This document shows, in pieces, positions 1 through 13,500 of a DNA stretch of 64,000 bases. The notes beneath the pieces are model-generated. The model was not told where the DNA came from. It saw only the letters and a list, made by a program, of their open reading frames with translations, and did no database searches. The DNA is taken from contig NC_053413.1 in the NCBI RefSeq assembly GCF_016859285.1, positions 20,304,939-20,368,938 on the forward strand, given 5' to 3'. The position numbers were made by a program, and so were the translations under genes. This stretch comes from Xiphias gladius (lineage: Eukaryota; Chordata; Actinopteri; Istiophoriformes; Xiphiidae). Numbering within the stretch: the stretch's first letter is position 1; every line of letters starts with the position of its first letter.

Positions 1-69
1 GTTTCATGAAACAAGTTTAGAGCCATGATCTAATTCCTGTTTGTCTTCAGTATTTCTATGCATACTAAC

Positions 70-1524
70 CTGCATTATGTAGTTGCACTCCAAAAGGTCC
101 ATTTTTGGTTTAAGGTTCTGCTTCACATATAAGTAAGTATCCTCAAATATCTTCTCATATAAACTCATAATGCTTTCTGACTCTTGTGCATTGCGCTTGT
201 GAGCCCATCCCTACAACATAAAGTCCATGTTCCATCTAAGCATTTCATTGTAAAAAAGAAATTGTTTCTTCTCTGCAAACACTCTATCCTTTGATGATTT
301 AACAAATCAACTGTACCTGGAGTACGGGTTTCCAGCTGAGAGCTGAGGAGCTCATGAAGACCATACCCACCCGGGACACAGTAGCAGGTGAGGCATTATC
401 CATGTTGTGAACCTCAAATACCAGCTTGCAGGATGGAGACATGGTGATGCGGTCACCATTAGCCAGGGTCAGTGTTTTGTTATCATCCAGCACAGAGTTG
501 AGGTTCTCAATCCATATGGCATCCACAGGGCCATCCAGCACAATCCATATGAACTCCCCTGAAATGTACACATTTCAAAGCCATCACAATTCAGTCCTTA
601 AATTCTCAAACTATCTCTTCACATTTTCACTTGATCATTATTTTTGTTCTGTCTCAACGACAGCAATTTTTTTACATTTACATTTTCCCTAACATTTTTA
701 GGTTTAAGCATACATCACATGCTGTCTAATGCCTGTGTAAAAAAAGCAGGAACAGAAGCCACTTTCATCAGAAAAAACAGCTACACTGAATGAACTCGGT
801 TTTGTGCCAAGCTCCTTATGTGGCTTTCTATTTACTCTGTATATATTTTAAATGTCAATGGGGGGCAACTCTGTAGCACAGGACATCACAGGGAAACTAC
901 GTGTCTTGTTTTCATGTTGTTTTGCCTGTCACTGTTGTGTGCTGTTGTGTTGTACTTCATGCATTTCTGCCTGTCATTGTTGTGTGACGATGTGTTTAAA
1001 GTGTAATGCTGATTTTCCCTGTGATGCATAGTGCGGTGAAAAAGAAATTTCCCTCCAGTGACAATAAAGTCTAACTATGTATGTAGATACAAGATTTAGT
1101 ATATTTTTTTTCAACTACAACAGGATCTATATTGTTCTTATAATTTGTTCATGTCAAATATAATTCAAAAATATGTTTTTGGTGATATAAGAAAATGTAT
1201 ACAAAGGCAATTTGTGACAGTAATTGTAAAATATTCTAATGTTCGTTTGAATGAGCACCAATCCTTGTGTTACAAACCTTTCTTGGCTTTAAGAGTCCTC
1301 CTCCACAGAGTAGAAAAAATGCCATCAGTCCAGTCATTGGTGGCTGCATCAAGACGGCCAAACATCTGCGGTGCAGTAATTGCTTTGGGGTTCATTCGCA
1401 TCTCCCTGTGTGGGGTTCCACATTCAGTCATAGCTCGCATGAGAACATTGATAACCGTGGTTTTCCCAGTTCCACTTGGTCCCAGAGTCATCAGGCCATG
1501 GCGCACTTGTGAGGCCTCATAAAG
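70..1524 (-). other. dnah8: dnah8 block 4: AAA2 (partial), residues about 2170-2379
   Basis: AAA2 binds ATP structurally in dyneins. Exons in transcript order: 1278-1524, 317-558, 70-210. The Walker A loop is GPSGTGKT around residues 2184-2191, followed by [20 protein letters not shown] and [17 protein letters not shown]. The second exon carries Walker B ([11 protein letters not shown]), then [20 protein letters not shown] and [11 protein letters not shown]. The third exon reads [19 protein letters not shown] and LLECNYIMQ, then a GT donor at 68-69. The next exon must lie left of position 1. Confidence 0.95.
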
Positions 1525-4500
1525 CTGTTAGTGACAGTAAAAGTAACATATCAGTAAGAGGCATCACTTAATAATACACAAAATACAACAGGTACTGAAC
1601 ATAGGACTGAAGAATCTTTGAGATACCTGAACCAGCTTGAGGTTCCATGGGGGGTGATTAACAATACCAGCAAGCTCAACTTGATGGGCTACAGCAGCTT
1701 GAAGTTCAGTATATGTGCTTCCATCCAGCTGGATACCAGGGAATAGGTCATTGATCAAACTAAGAAAGAGGGGCTCATCCTCATCTACCTGAAACATATA
1801 GAAAGATTCACATATATGGTGTCTACCCACGTAGTACAATACTGACAGATTTATTATATTATCCCTGATGGTCAACACTCAGTTCTCGTCATACCAGTTT
1901 AGAAAGATTCATATCACGCAGCACTCTCATGACAATGCTGGACTCTGTGTCATCGGGTCGTGCTCTTTTACTGGCCCCCAGTGTTCTCAAGACAGACAGG
2001 ATGTTCCTCAGGCCGAAGTCATAGTGGACCTGACAAATAGCAGAGGTTGTGTTCAGTAGGTCATTAATCACTCAAAAAAGCAACTAATAAAGGCAAAGAG
2101 ATTCTCACCTGTTTTGTAAGTTGTTCTTCACACAGTTTATAAAGGACAAAAAATTTCTGGGCTAAGACGACATTATCATTGAATCCACAACTAGCTAGTT
2201 TAACTCTCATGATGATCTGCAAAAGACAACAGTGGAGAAGTGATTGCCTATTAAGTCTAGAACAAAAGGAAAAAAACATAACTTTCCAGCAAAAGTAGCC
2301 TGAACCCACCTGTCGGTCTGGCACCATCATAGACACTGTCCTGAATTGCACTTTTAAGTTTTCAGGAAGTTCCTGACGACCTGCATATCCAGGGTTCTAG
2401 ATGTAGAGTGATAACATATCATTTAGTGTATATTTACTGTTTTCTACCAGTTTTAAGGTATTTCTTATAAGATTCCTGTGCATTAGTGTATCCTACCATA
2501 GTGATAAACAGGCCAAACTCTGGATTCAGATCCACACAGTCTCCATCAGTAAAGATGAAAGTTCTTCTGTGTTTCTTGCGTGCTTGCAGAACAATGTAGA
2601 TCTGCTGAGCAGCAACAGAAAGAACTGGTAGGTCGATCCTGTTGAACTCATCAAAGCAGCCCCAGGATCCTGACTGTGCAAGGCCTGAAAAAATATTAAG
2701 TCATGATATAACTGAAATTGTGCACCACACTGCTTGATGAATTGTTTCATTGCCTGAGATACCTTTGTATATCCTGCCAAGTCCTCTAAAGTCCATCTGG
2801 TCTGAGCAGTTGAACACCACCACATACTTGCCAAGGCAGCGTCCCATGTCTTTCGTGGTTTCAGTCTTCCCAGTGCCAGCTGGCCCTGCAGGGGCGCCTC
2901 CCATGCTCATTCCCAGAGCCTGGGAGAGTGTGATGTAACACCTGTAGATAGAAAGCAGTTGAAAGATTCAATTCATAAATCAAACATTATATGAAAAAAT
3001 AATTCAATTATTAAATAAGAAAATCGATTCTCTTACCTGTCAGTCAGAGGAGTGATGACCAGACGATCAGTACAGCCTAGAAACTCATTCTGATAAATGA
3101 AGTTGACATTAGTGATAGACACAATGATCCTATCCAGGTCCTCCTTGAAGTAAAACCGGCTCTGCTTCAGCCATTCAAAGTCACTGAGAGATTTTATACG
3201 TTTTTTTACCTGGGGACAAAGCAGATGATAAATCTTTGTTATGTGTCATCTAAATTACAATAACAGTCAGTCAATGATATGAACAGTAACAGTTTTCAAA
3301 GAACCTACCAGGTCATTAAATATATCACTCTGGTGCACATGGATCGTGACAAGTGTCTCATATTTGACTCTGTCAAACTTGCTCAGGTCATAGGTGGTTT
3401 GTTTAATGAGAATACTGAGTAAATCTAGGAATTTCTTTTTGGTAAGAGGCATGATCTCCCTGTCATCTTCAGCATTTTGCAGTGCCTCTTCTGCATCTCT
3501 TGTCCAAAGCATCTGGATTCCCAGCAAGCCCACCTAAAAAAGCAAAGCAAAAGGACAATGAAAAGATGCATCCTTATGAAATGAATTACCTAATTGTAAC
3601 CTGAACGTATGAGCTAATATACTGTACATTGGTTGCAGTAAAAAATTAAAGAACTACTCATGTTTCTCTTTATACCTGTCAATTTTGTACACCCAACAAT
3701 ATAAAGAGGACAATGACATTCATTAGACTGCCTCAATCACTGATGAAGGTGAGAAGAGATCAATGAATAATCGACATGAAGAAATGGCCAACTTTGTACT
3801 GTAGATGTTTGATGAGGCCCAAGGCCATAATTCTGTTCTGCTCTGTGAAGTGATCATTATCTAGTAGTTTGATCAGAATATGGGTACAGCTTTCATGAAA
3901 TGTGTGATGAGGATTTTCTAGGAACACCATATAAAGTACAGTGTTTAAAATCTCTGTTGAGGTCAGAGATTGGACAGTTGTCTTCAAAGTTCCGACCTGT
4001 TACACTTGATTCATGGTATCAGACTTAAGCAATCGAGACAATCTGTGACCTCATATCTATTAGGGTGACACCAGCATGACATTTAGAGTCAACCTATTAA
4101 ATATTTTTACAACAATGACACTATCTTCCGACCTGTGCTTGAAACTTGCTGAGGAAAGAGAGAAGATCGAAGTCTTCATCGTTGATCTCTAGATCTGAAG
4201 CCTTGATAACTGAGTGTAATGAAGATTGCTGTTGTAACAACAGCTCCCCAAGCCAGAGCTCTACTGGTCCTTGTGCCATCACAGGACTGTCCAGCTGAAA
4301 CCACAAGCATGCATTTACTTTATTTTACTATACTTGTGATCAGTAAAGGAAAGGAACACAGTGCATTTACTCAAGTACAATGTTAAGATAGTATACTTTT
4401 TCCCTACATTTTTCTTCCCTAAGGACGGCTGTAGTTACAATTTATTTTATAGATTAAGTTTTCACAAATTATACATATGGCACACTCATGCAATATGATG

Positions 4501-7500
4501 AATTATTATAGGTTCTACAAACCAACAATACATATTGTAATTAAAATCAGCTCAATTTAGACCAGCTGTAACAAAGTGCCTTAAATTAAGAGTAACACAT
4601 GCAATTACACATTATATTTATATTCTGTAAATGAAGACTTACATTACTACAATAATCTGCAAATGCAATTAGAAATACGTACCGGTAGTTTCTCTCCCTC
4701 TTGTGAAATAACAGCCAAAATCTTGTTGTACTCTGTTGCGTGAAACTCTGCTTCATTGACATTGTCAAACACTCCAAGGAGATGTGACTGAAAAACAATT
4801 TCGTTTATAGTTAGTTTTCCTATTTTTTTTTACCAGACTCAAGAAATCAACGTTATTGTGACATGTTTAATACCTGTCCGAACATTTAAAAAGTGCAGCA
4901 GTGTCTGAGAAAACTAAATTCCTTCTCTCACAATGTTAGGAAATCCTTTAACATTTTTCCTGATTTGTATCTGCACATCCTAATCCTCTCTTCCCAGGCC
5001 TTATTATTGTATTATTATTATTCCACCACCAAATTTCACTGAAATATGCTGACAGATTTTAAGATACCCTGCTACCGAACAGTCAGACATATAAACAAGA
5101 CCAATAACATAACCTCCCTTGCAGAGGTACTATGATTCCTTTTTAAAATTCACAGGTTTTTTAAAGCTTCTTTTATAGTGACAATCAATGTTCTAACCTG
5201 AATTGTGTGAGAATCACTGGCTTGTCCGAGAATTTCCAAAAGGGCTGGATCAGACACGAAGAAGAATCGTGGAAACAGAAGCCTCTTTTTCTCAAGGTAG
5301 CTGTTGGATTAGATCACATCATCTCCAGTGAACACATCTTCTCCATCAAATGTACTATTATAACTAAGGCCTAGGTCATTCAGTAAAATATTCTCTGTTT
5401 CGTCCAAAGCAAGAGAAGTAACCAAAATTAAACAAATAAAAAAATAAAGTAAAACATTAAAGTGCGACATACTAAAAAAAAAGCAAAGAACTATTAAATA
5501 CAAGTAATTTGATGAGACCAACTTTGCAGTTACTTTGCTATGACAATGCTTCAAAATAACCATACTCCAATCCTCTTGTGCACAAAAATGGTTGATTATG
5601 CAGTAGGATAGGCTGTTTATGCACTACAAACATTTTGCAGATATTGACAGAGGAATGAATAGTAAGCAGTTCAAACAGCTGGATGAAAAATCAAACCCCC
5701 TCCTCTAATAACCTTACCAGAATTGTCCTTTCCAACTAAGTAACTAAATGCCATCTTAAAGACTTTGGTGACGCCCAGTGCTTTATCAATGCATTAATAT
5801 GGATTGCTAAAGTATCAAGATTTCCGTGTTGACGATTTACTGGCATCTTTTAAATATTATTAATTCAATATCTAATACATCAGTGTTTTGTTTCTACAAA
5901 ATGCCGACAACAGCAAATTGTAGGAAAACTAGACGAGGTTAGAAAAATGTAGCTTTTTTTTTGCCCCTCCTCATGTTTCTAACAAAAAGTAATAAACCGA
6001 GCAAAGTGGTTGGCTTTACCCTGCAAGAGATTTTTGACAGAATTCCAGCTGTTTCTGAAGATCTGGTAGGAGCTGTCCCAGAGTTGGATCCCCCACACAG
6101 CAGTCCACGACATTTGGGACCTTTTGGGCTCGCTGCATTATCTTGATCCAGGACTTGTCAATATTCTGAAAACGCTTTGCTTCCTACATTGGGAAATACA
6201 GAGTATTGTAGTAGATTAATGAGTAATTATGAAAACACGCTGTATACTAAATAACTGAAATTCCCCTAATTAACCTGAAGACTATTCACTGATCATTGTA
6301 ACTGTCACAATATAAAGATGAAAACTATACAGTATACCGTACCTGTGGCAGGTCTTTGGCAATGTCACCTCCAACAAACACAGCCTCCAAATAGATCCAC
6401 AGATTTTGCACAACAATCCACTGTTCAATGACATCAGATGATGCTGAAAGCTTGGAGACCCAATCCTGGATTTCTGCTTTGTAGTAGGCACTGTACCTGT
6501 AAAAGGCAGACAAATTTAATACAAGAAAGCTCAAGATATTGTGTGGACACAGTGTCTGAAAACATATCTTGAAATAACAGACCCAAAATTATCTGCATCA
6601 ACACTTCCACTTTCCCTATGAATCATCAGTCATAATCACACCAGTCCAGTAGCAGTCTCTATCTTTTTATGTCCTCTATCAATAATCATACATAGTGTAA
6701 ATGTTTTTGATTTCTCTTTTGAGCTTGCTGGATAAGATGATGAGCCCCCTGAAAAGATAACTTGAAGTCTATCAAATCTAAATTTCAAGTTGCAGTTTTC
6801 TCTGTTCTACCTGTTGCTCAGCAGTGAACCCAGCACCATCAGACTATCCTCCAGAATGGTGAGAATCTCTGCTGTCTCTGCCCCTTTCAGCATCAGTTCT
6901 CCTCTATCCTTGAATGTCATCAAGCTCAGGGTCTGGCCGGACCACACTTCTTTCACTTGTGATAGCTTTGCCTCAATATCCTTCTCCTTAACAGCCGATA
7001 TGCAGATATCCTACAAATGCAGAAAGCCAAGCATAGAAGGAAAATAATAAAATAATAATAACAATAACAATATAAAAAATATTGTTTGAAATCAAGTTGC
7101 AACCACAGTATCCACACTGCCAGCAAACCTCAATGTCTTCCTTGTACTTCAACAGAGGTGCTTCCATGATATTCTGGAGTGTAAATGTCTTGGACTCCAC
7201 CTCAAACTGGTGCCCAGTAAGGTCTGCAATCCGCTCCCAGTGTCTCCTCATCATAGATTTGTTTGCCATCATCTCAAGCAGAGGGCATGACTCACTGAAA
7301 TCATCAATTGTCTTCTTCAGGTCCAGGAAGGCTTGCCAGTCTTTCAGTCCTTTGGGCAGCTTCCGGCACCTAGAAACAGGATATTAACCAATTTATATGT
7401 ATGATAAAAAACTAACAGTTCTGGTAACACTTTATTGATCCCTGTTGGGAAAATTCAGGTGTTACAGCAGCTACGCAAGAGTCTGATTAATACACAGAGA

Positions 7501-10500
7501 ATAAAACTAACAATATAACAAAATGCAGAATAAAATAAGAAAAATAATACAAAATAAAATGGAAAGTGTGTTTGTGATAAATGGTCACAAATTTCATTTT
7601 CACTGCCTATATTTGAATACTATCACAGAAAAGATAATATCTAATTCATTTTGGCCAAGATAATAATACTGTACAGATTTTATATTGGCACATGCCTACC
7701 TAAAAACCAATTTGTTCTCAATCATATAAAGAAATCACAGCGCATTGCAAATTGGTTATAACAGTGGGGGGGGGGGGGGGGGGGTTAACAGAAATATTGG
7801 ATTACCTGTTCTGAAATTCCAAAAGTTCTGCATTGGTCCTCTCAATATCCACATTTGTCCACAGAGTGACATAGTACCCACTAATCTTACTCATAACTGC
7901 ATCATATAAACCATAGAGTTTCTGTAGCAGATCAAGCTCTTTTCTGGGGAAATCACAGGAAATTGTACATTAATTAGTCTGTATACATTAAAAAATACCA
8001 CAAAGACTAACACTGTTACCAGTAAAGATAGAATTTTCATCATCATGGTAATATGGGTAACCCTTTGTAGAATGGTACCATACTTTTTCTTTTGTAGACA
8101 GTCATACTCTGTAACTGGCAAGCCAAGAAGTTGCTCCCCAGAGGTGTAAGTGTTGAAATTTCTCCACAGTTCTTCAAATCTAGCCTGAATCAAATAAAAA
8201 AGGTATCATCGTGCTAATATATTTTTATATTTCATTTTTGCAAAATAACATACTTAAAATTAAACACTGCAAGACCAAAATAGACAGACAATTAATTAAA
8301 TAAAATAAATAAATAAATAAGAAATCATCTTCAAAAATGTGGTTGTGGATGTGGATAACTGTTTGTGTTTATACAACAAATTTACATGCATTTTATTCCC
8401 TTGCTCACATATGATCTCTGATACTTTTGCATTGAGCTCCTTGGATTATATAGAATCTTGTCCATTGCATCAAAAGCAGTTTTATATATTTTTTTTTTTT
8501 ACAGCAGCTCCCCTTGAAGTTGGGGCAGGTGGCTGGTCAACACAGTAATGGAGAAAATTATAAATTAGACATAGGTTTTTATAAAAAAGGCTATTTGATG
8601 CCCCTTATTAGCAGGTATTTTTATCCATCTCAATGTTAAATTTGACATGTGATTTCATCGATAACACAGAAGTCTTTATTCAAGTGGGGGATCTGGAGAA
8701 ATTTTTACAATTTCAATAAATCTTAACCTCAAACTGAAATGTCTTTAGTGTACTAAATATAGTAGAGTATACAGTATGTGATATTCTACTTGTTTAAATG
8801 CTTTTCGTGCACACTGACCAGTATATATAGTAGAATGTTATTAAGCTAACTGTGTTACCTGACAGGTCTGCAGCCTGCGGCTGGCTTCTTGTGGAGCTAT
8901 TCCATCAACCATGGGGCCTTCCTAAAACACAAGTACATATAAGCTGATTAATAGATTAATTTAAATCGACTCATTGATTGAAAATTTATGCAAACACTGC
9001 AAAGACTAAAATATCCACACATTACTTACTGAATTGTATTGCTCCATAAAAGTGCCAACATCATTTTGGAAAATGGCAACACACTCCAGAAGGTTTTGTT
9101 TGAACTTGGGTTGCATACGAACAAGCTCATCCTGCACTGATCTCTAGGAAAGTCAGGAATCAAAAACCAAGATTACAGGTGAGCTACAGAAGAACACATT
9201 ATAAAATCCCAAAAACAAAATAACCGTATAAATAATGATAACACTAACAGTTTTAGACTGAAGTTTTGTGAAGAAATGCCTCAAATTGTACACCCCCTCT
9301 GCTTCTCTTTTGGTAACCTCTGCTTCATATGTAGTCAAAACTTCATAGGCTTCCTGTAAAAAAAACTTCAGCATTAGCTTATGAGGGAAAAAGAACATAG
9401 GACTTCAAGAAGACAATGAAAGTGAACAACATTTCTGAACCAACTATGAGTGTTTCTGAGCACACAAATTTAACTAAGAAATCAGGGACCATAAATTTGG
9501 CCATGGAAATCACAATGTCCACAAATAGCCTCTGATAATGCCCCCTTGAACATGCAAAGCCAGAAATTTTGCAATTGTTATTATCTGTCAAAAAGATCCT
9601 CCCATTAGTACCTGCAGCCAAACATACTCGCCAGTGCAGCCCCTTCTTAATTCAGCAATACTTTTGATCTGTACATGGCCCTATAACCATTGCAGTTATA
9701 TGTCTGACTTAAACTATATCCTTAAAAACAAATTATTGTGCTTTTCATACCGCAATGGAAACCAATGTCATATCAGTTTGTATTTCAGCATCTCGCAGCT
9801 TAGACAGGGCCCCCATGGCACGGCGCACATCTTCCAGATTAGCCACAGGATGAGATAGTTGTATGAGGTATTTGTTAGTATGTATGCTGGTGTCAATCAT
9901 TTTCTTTTTGTACTCTTCCTTCAGGTATTTGCACAACAGTTTCTTCCAGGCTTTGGTCTCAACTGTCAGGGACTTCTTTAATGGATCTGTATACAAGAGA
10001 TACAATTTGCATTACTACATTCTAGCACATGCACACAGTTCTCAAACCAGGCAGAATTTAAGAAGAGAAGGCATAATCAATAAGAAAGGATTTTATTCAA
10101 TTTAAGACTCAAATAGTCAAATAGACAAAATGTTTTTTAAAGATTTTATAAGAGGAAACAGGTACACTTCTCCTGCACTGACGTTCAGCCAGGTACTGTG
10201 CCTTTCAAACAGCATCCATATGCTGCAGAGGTGATTCTTTTTGCTTTTATTTAACAATGGCATGCTGTGTTTCTAAGATTATAAGTGTACTCAACCTTAC
10301 TGCTGCGTAACTAACTACCGTATCTGGGTAAAACTTAATGAGATTAAGAAAAAAGTGCAACAATTCGCAGCATCCATCTCACATCAACACAGACAGAAAT
10401 ATCTTGACAAGATACTGGATGGATTGCCATGAAACTTTGTACAAAAATGTATGGTTCCTAAACGATACATTTTGATGACTTCTGTGATCTTTAGAATCTC

Positions 10501-13500
10501 CTAGTGCCACCACAAAGTTAAAATTTTAAGTTTTGAGTGAAATGTCTAATTATTGGATGGATTGCAATGACATCTGTAGAAAAAAATCATGTTCCTCAGA
10601 GGATGATTTACAATCACTTTGGATATCCCTTTCCTTATCACCTAGTGCCATCATCAGGTCAAAATTTTAATTTGTGCAATGCGTGGGTATAAAATAAAAT
10701 AGCTGCAAACATTCCGGCATTCCAATCACATTCAGCCTTACTTTGTGCTTGTTCTAATTATCAAATATTAGCTCGCAAACATGCTAAACTGGACTGCTGA
10801 ACAACAGCATGTTAACATTGTCACTTAGCAAGTTAGCATTTAGCTCAAAGCGTTACTGTGCAAAAATACAGCCTCTCTCAGCTGCTTCCAAAATACAATC
10901 CTCGTTTGTCTGGCTGTGTGCTGTAAAGCTTTAACTATCTCTCTCCATTCTCCAGTGAAATTCAGCCCAGCAGCACACAATGTTACATGCAATCCAGAGG
11001 AAAAAAAACAATCAAACTTAAGGTAAAAAATAGTAACTTTGCATTTATCTAGTTCCTGTTGAGAACACATTAAAACTACCTTACCTGTTGACAGTTCAGT
11101 AGACCCAAAAACAATGATGGGCTTGATGTCATCAATCTCTTGTTCAATCAAGTCGTAATGTTGGATTTCAGATTTGGTCTGGATCAAGGATGGATGGCTG
11201 TCCATGAATTCCTTTAAAAGATAATCATAATGCTATTATTACAGGAAAATAGATCTTCTGTCCAAAAGTAAAAACAAGACCATGTTATGTTCACAGGAAA
11301 ACAAACCTTGACTTTGAGATTCCTGTCCTCCTTCCAGAGCACTTTGAAAGGACTGAACTGCTTCAGTACATCAGTCACTTGTCCTCTCTGGGAGCTGACT
11401 GCTGTTTTTAGAAAGACCACCACCTTTTTGATGTCCTTGTGTTCAACTACTCTGTAATGGAAATTCTCTTTTTCTCCACCTTTAAGATCACAGGCAAAGT
11501 CACAACAATTTCTCTAAAATTGTTTCTGGACAATTTCAATCAAAGATTAATAATACAAATTATCTTCACACATCAAATCAAAAAGGTCATTCCTGTCAAC
11601 GTGTCTTTCAGCTTTTTTTTCATCCATGTACATGATGACATTAACACACCTTTGTTCTTTGTGCCATTGTAACTGCAATTCTGCTGCCATGCAATACCCT
11701 TACTAACTTCCAACACCAGGTCGATTAGTTGATTTATGGCCTGTTGGATCTCATCTACAGTGGGAATCATTACCTGGTGACAACAAATATCAAACACAGA
11801 AACTAAATTTTCTGTGTCACAAGATTGGAAAGGAATTCTTGATTATTATTCTTCCATGCAAGGTGGCTATTGTAAGATGAATTGAAATCAGTTATCAATG
11901 AGTAGCAGAAACTCACCACATTGGGTATGACTAGCTGGGCTTCAGTTTTTATTAGCGGGACCACCTTAGACTCAGTCTTTGACTTCTGGTAAGAACTAAA
12001 ATTCCCATTTATCGATGTTGATCTGTTAGAGATCATATCATTTTTTTTTAGATGTTGCCCCTTTGTTACATACTGACAAACACAAACATACTTACGTTCC
12101 ACAAATTCTCCTTTTCAAGGTCTCCAGAGATAACTTGGTTGTTTTGACGAGTGCCTCTAATACCCTTGCAGTGAAGTATTCATAAAGTTTCTTATACTCC
12201 TGTAATTAAGATTTTTATCTGAAGCTTTAATACATTTGTTGGTATACTGTATATAAGATAAATGCTTTGGTGTTGGTAAGCAAACATACCTTTTCAAATT
12301 TGATTACTTTCTCTCTATCTGGACCTTCTAAATTCATACCCTCATCCTTCTTCTGGCTCTCTCCTGAGAATGTCACACTCTTCCATCCTAAAATGTGTGT
12401 TGTAAATGTGTGAGTGAAATAAAAAAGATCTACACATATGCGTGTAATATATTTAGATTTTGGGTGCAACTCTGCAAGAGTACCTGAAACAGGTTCCTCA
12501 ACGGTCTTCTTGGTTCCTTTTGATTCATAAATGGCACTAAACACATTGCCCAGCTCCGTCACTGCTTCTTTAACATGACTACATTTGTAGTCCAAGGCCT
12601 TTGCCCACTTCTTACACTGATGCTAAAAAAGAGATACACTATAACAAGTTGATTGGTGAACCAGACATAATGCAGAATTTCAATTCAATTAAAAAAAAAA
12701 AAACACTCAAACTTCTTCTTTAATAAAGTAATAATTGTTTACTAAAATGTACTTTATGGAAGAACAGTGAAGAACAGATCGAATATACTTCATGTTTTAA
12801 TTTTGAGGATGGAAATAAGATGGTTATCACACTCCATACCTCATTACGGTCAATCAGGTCATGCACTGAAGTGGCATGATCGTCTGGGAGCTCAATCAGC
12901 ACTGTCTCTGAGATGTCCTTAAGGACATCATCAATGTGTATCTTACAGATATCCTGCACCTGAGAAAAGAAATCCAGCATATAATAACATGATTCTTAAG
13001 CAATAGTATTTTAAAAATACCTAATGAGTAAAACTGTGACAAAGGACTGCTGACTGGTGATTACAATGTTAACAGACATTTTTTACATTGCAGATCCACA
13101 ACCATTCACCAGAGATTATTATTAATCCTTCTAAAAAAACATGGAATTAAACATACTGATGATTTTTTCTAATCTTTTAAAGAAGTTAATTATTTTTGGT
13201 ACTACTTTCAACAGTACATTACTATACGTGTTATTATAGCAATATCCAGACCTGATTTTGACTGCTTTTATTCAATAACGTACCGTATTTACAATATGTT
13301 CAAGCTCAAACAAAGCAGTGTCAACATTTTGGAAGAACTTGTCCAGGAGGAAGGATGACCAGGTGAGCAGCACTGACCCATGGCGAAGCGCAGATTCCAA
13401 CTTGCAATTTATCAGAAACATAACAGCTAAAAATGAGCAACTCTGGAAGCAGTGATAATTTAAGAAATAAAAGCTCTTTAAGGCACGAAAGCAATAAATA

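Larger units (their letters stand above)
3309..9986 (-). other. dnah8: dnah8 block 2: tail end and linker (DHC_N2), residues about 1122-1825
   Basis: The linker is the lever whose swing over the AAA ring produces the power stroke. Exons in transcript order: 9751-9986, 9249-9353, 9030-9143, 8859-8921, 8084-8184, 7806-7943, 7129-7369, 6811-7010, 6343-6496, 6020-6183, 5198-5300, 4683-4787, 4133-4294, 3309-3533. Very conserved dynein linker patches are visible: [87 protein letters not shown] and [16 protein letters not shown]. All exon phases agree. The largest interruption is the intron between 9986 and 11085, which carries a dispersed repeat. Confidence 0.93.

Noticed and set aside
5309..5563. 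An 84-codon minus-strand frame in a dnah8 intron
   Set aside because: Hydrophobic low-complexity translation of AT-rich intron. The neighbouring dynein exons (5198-5300 and 6020-6183) join in phase without it.
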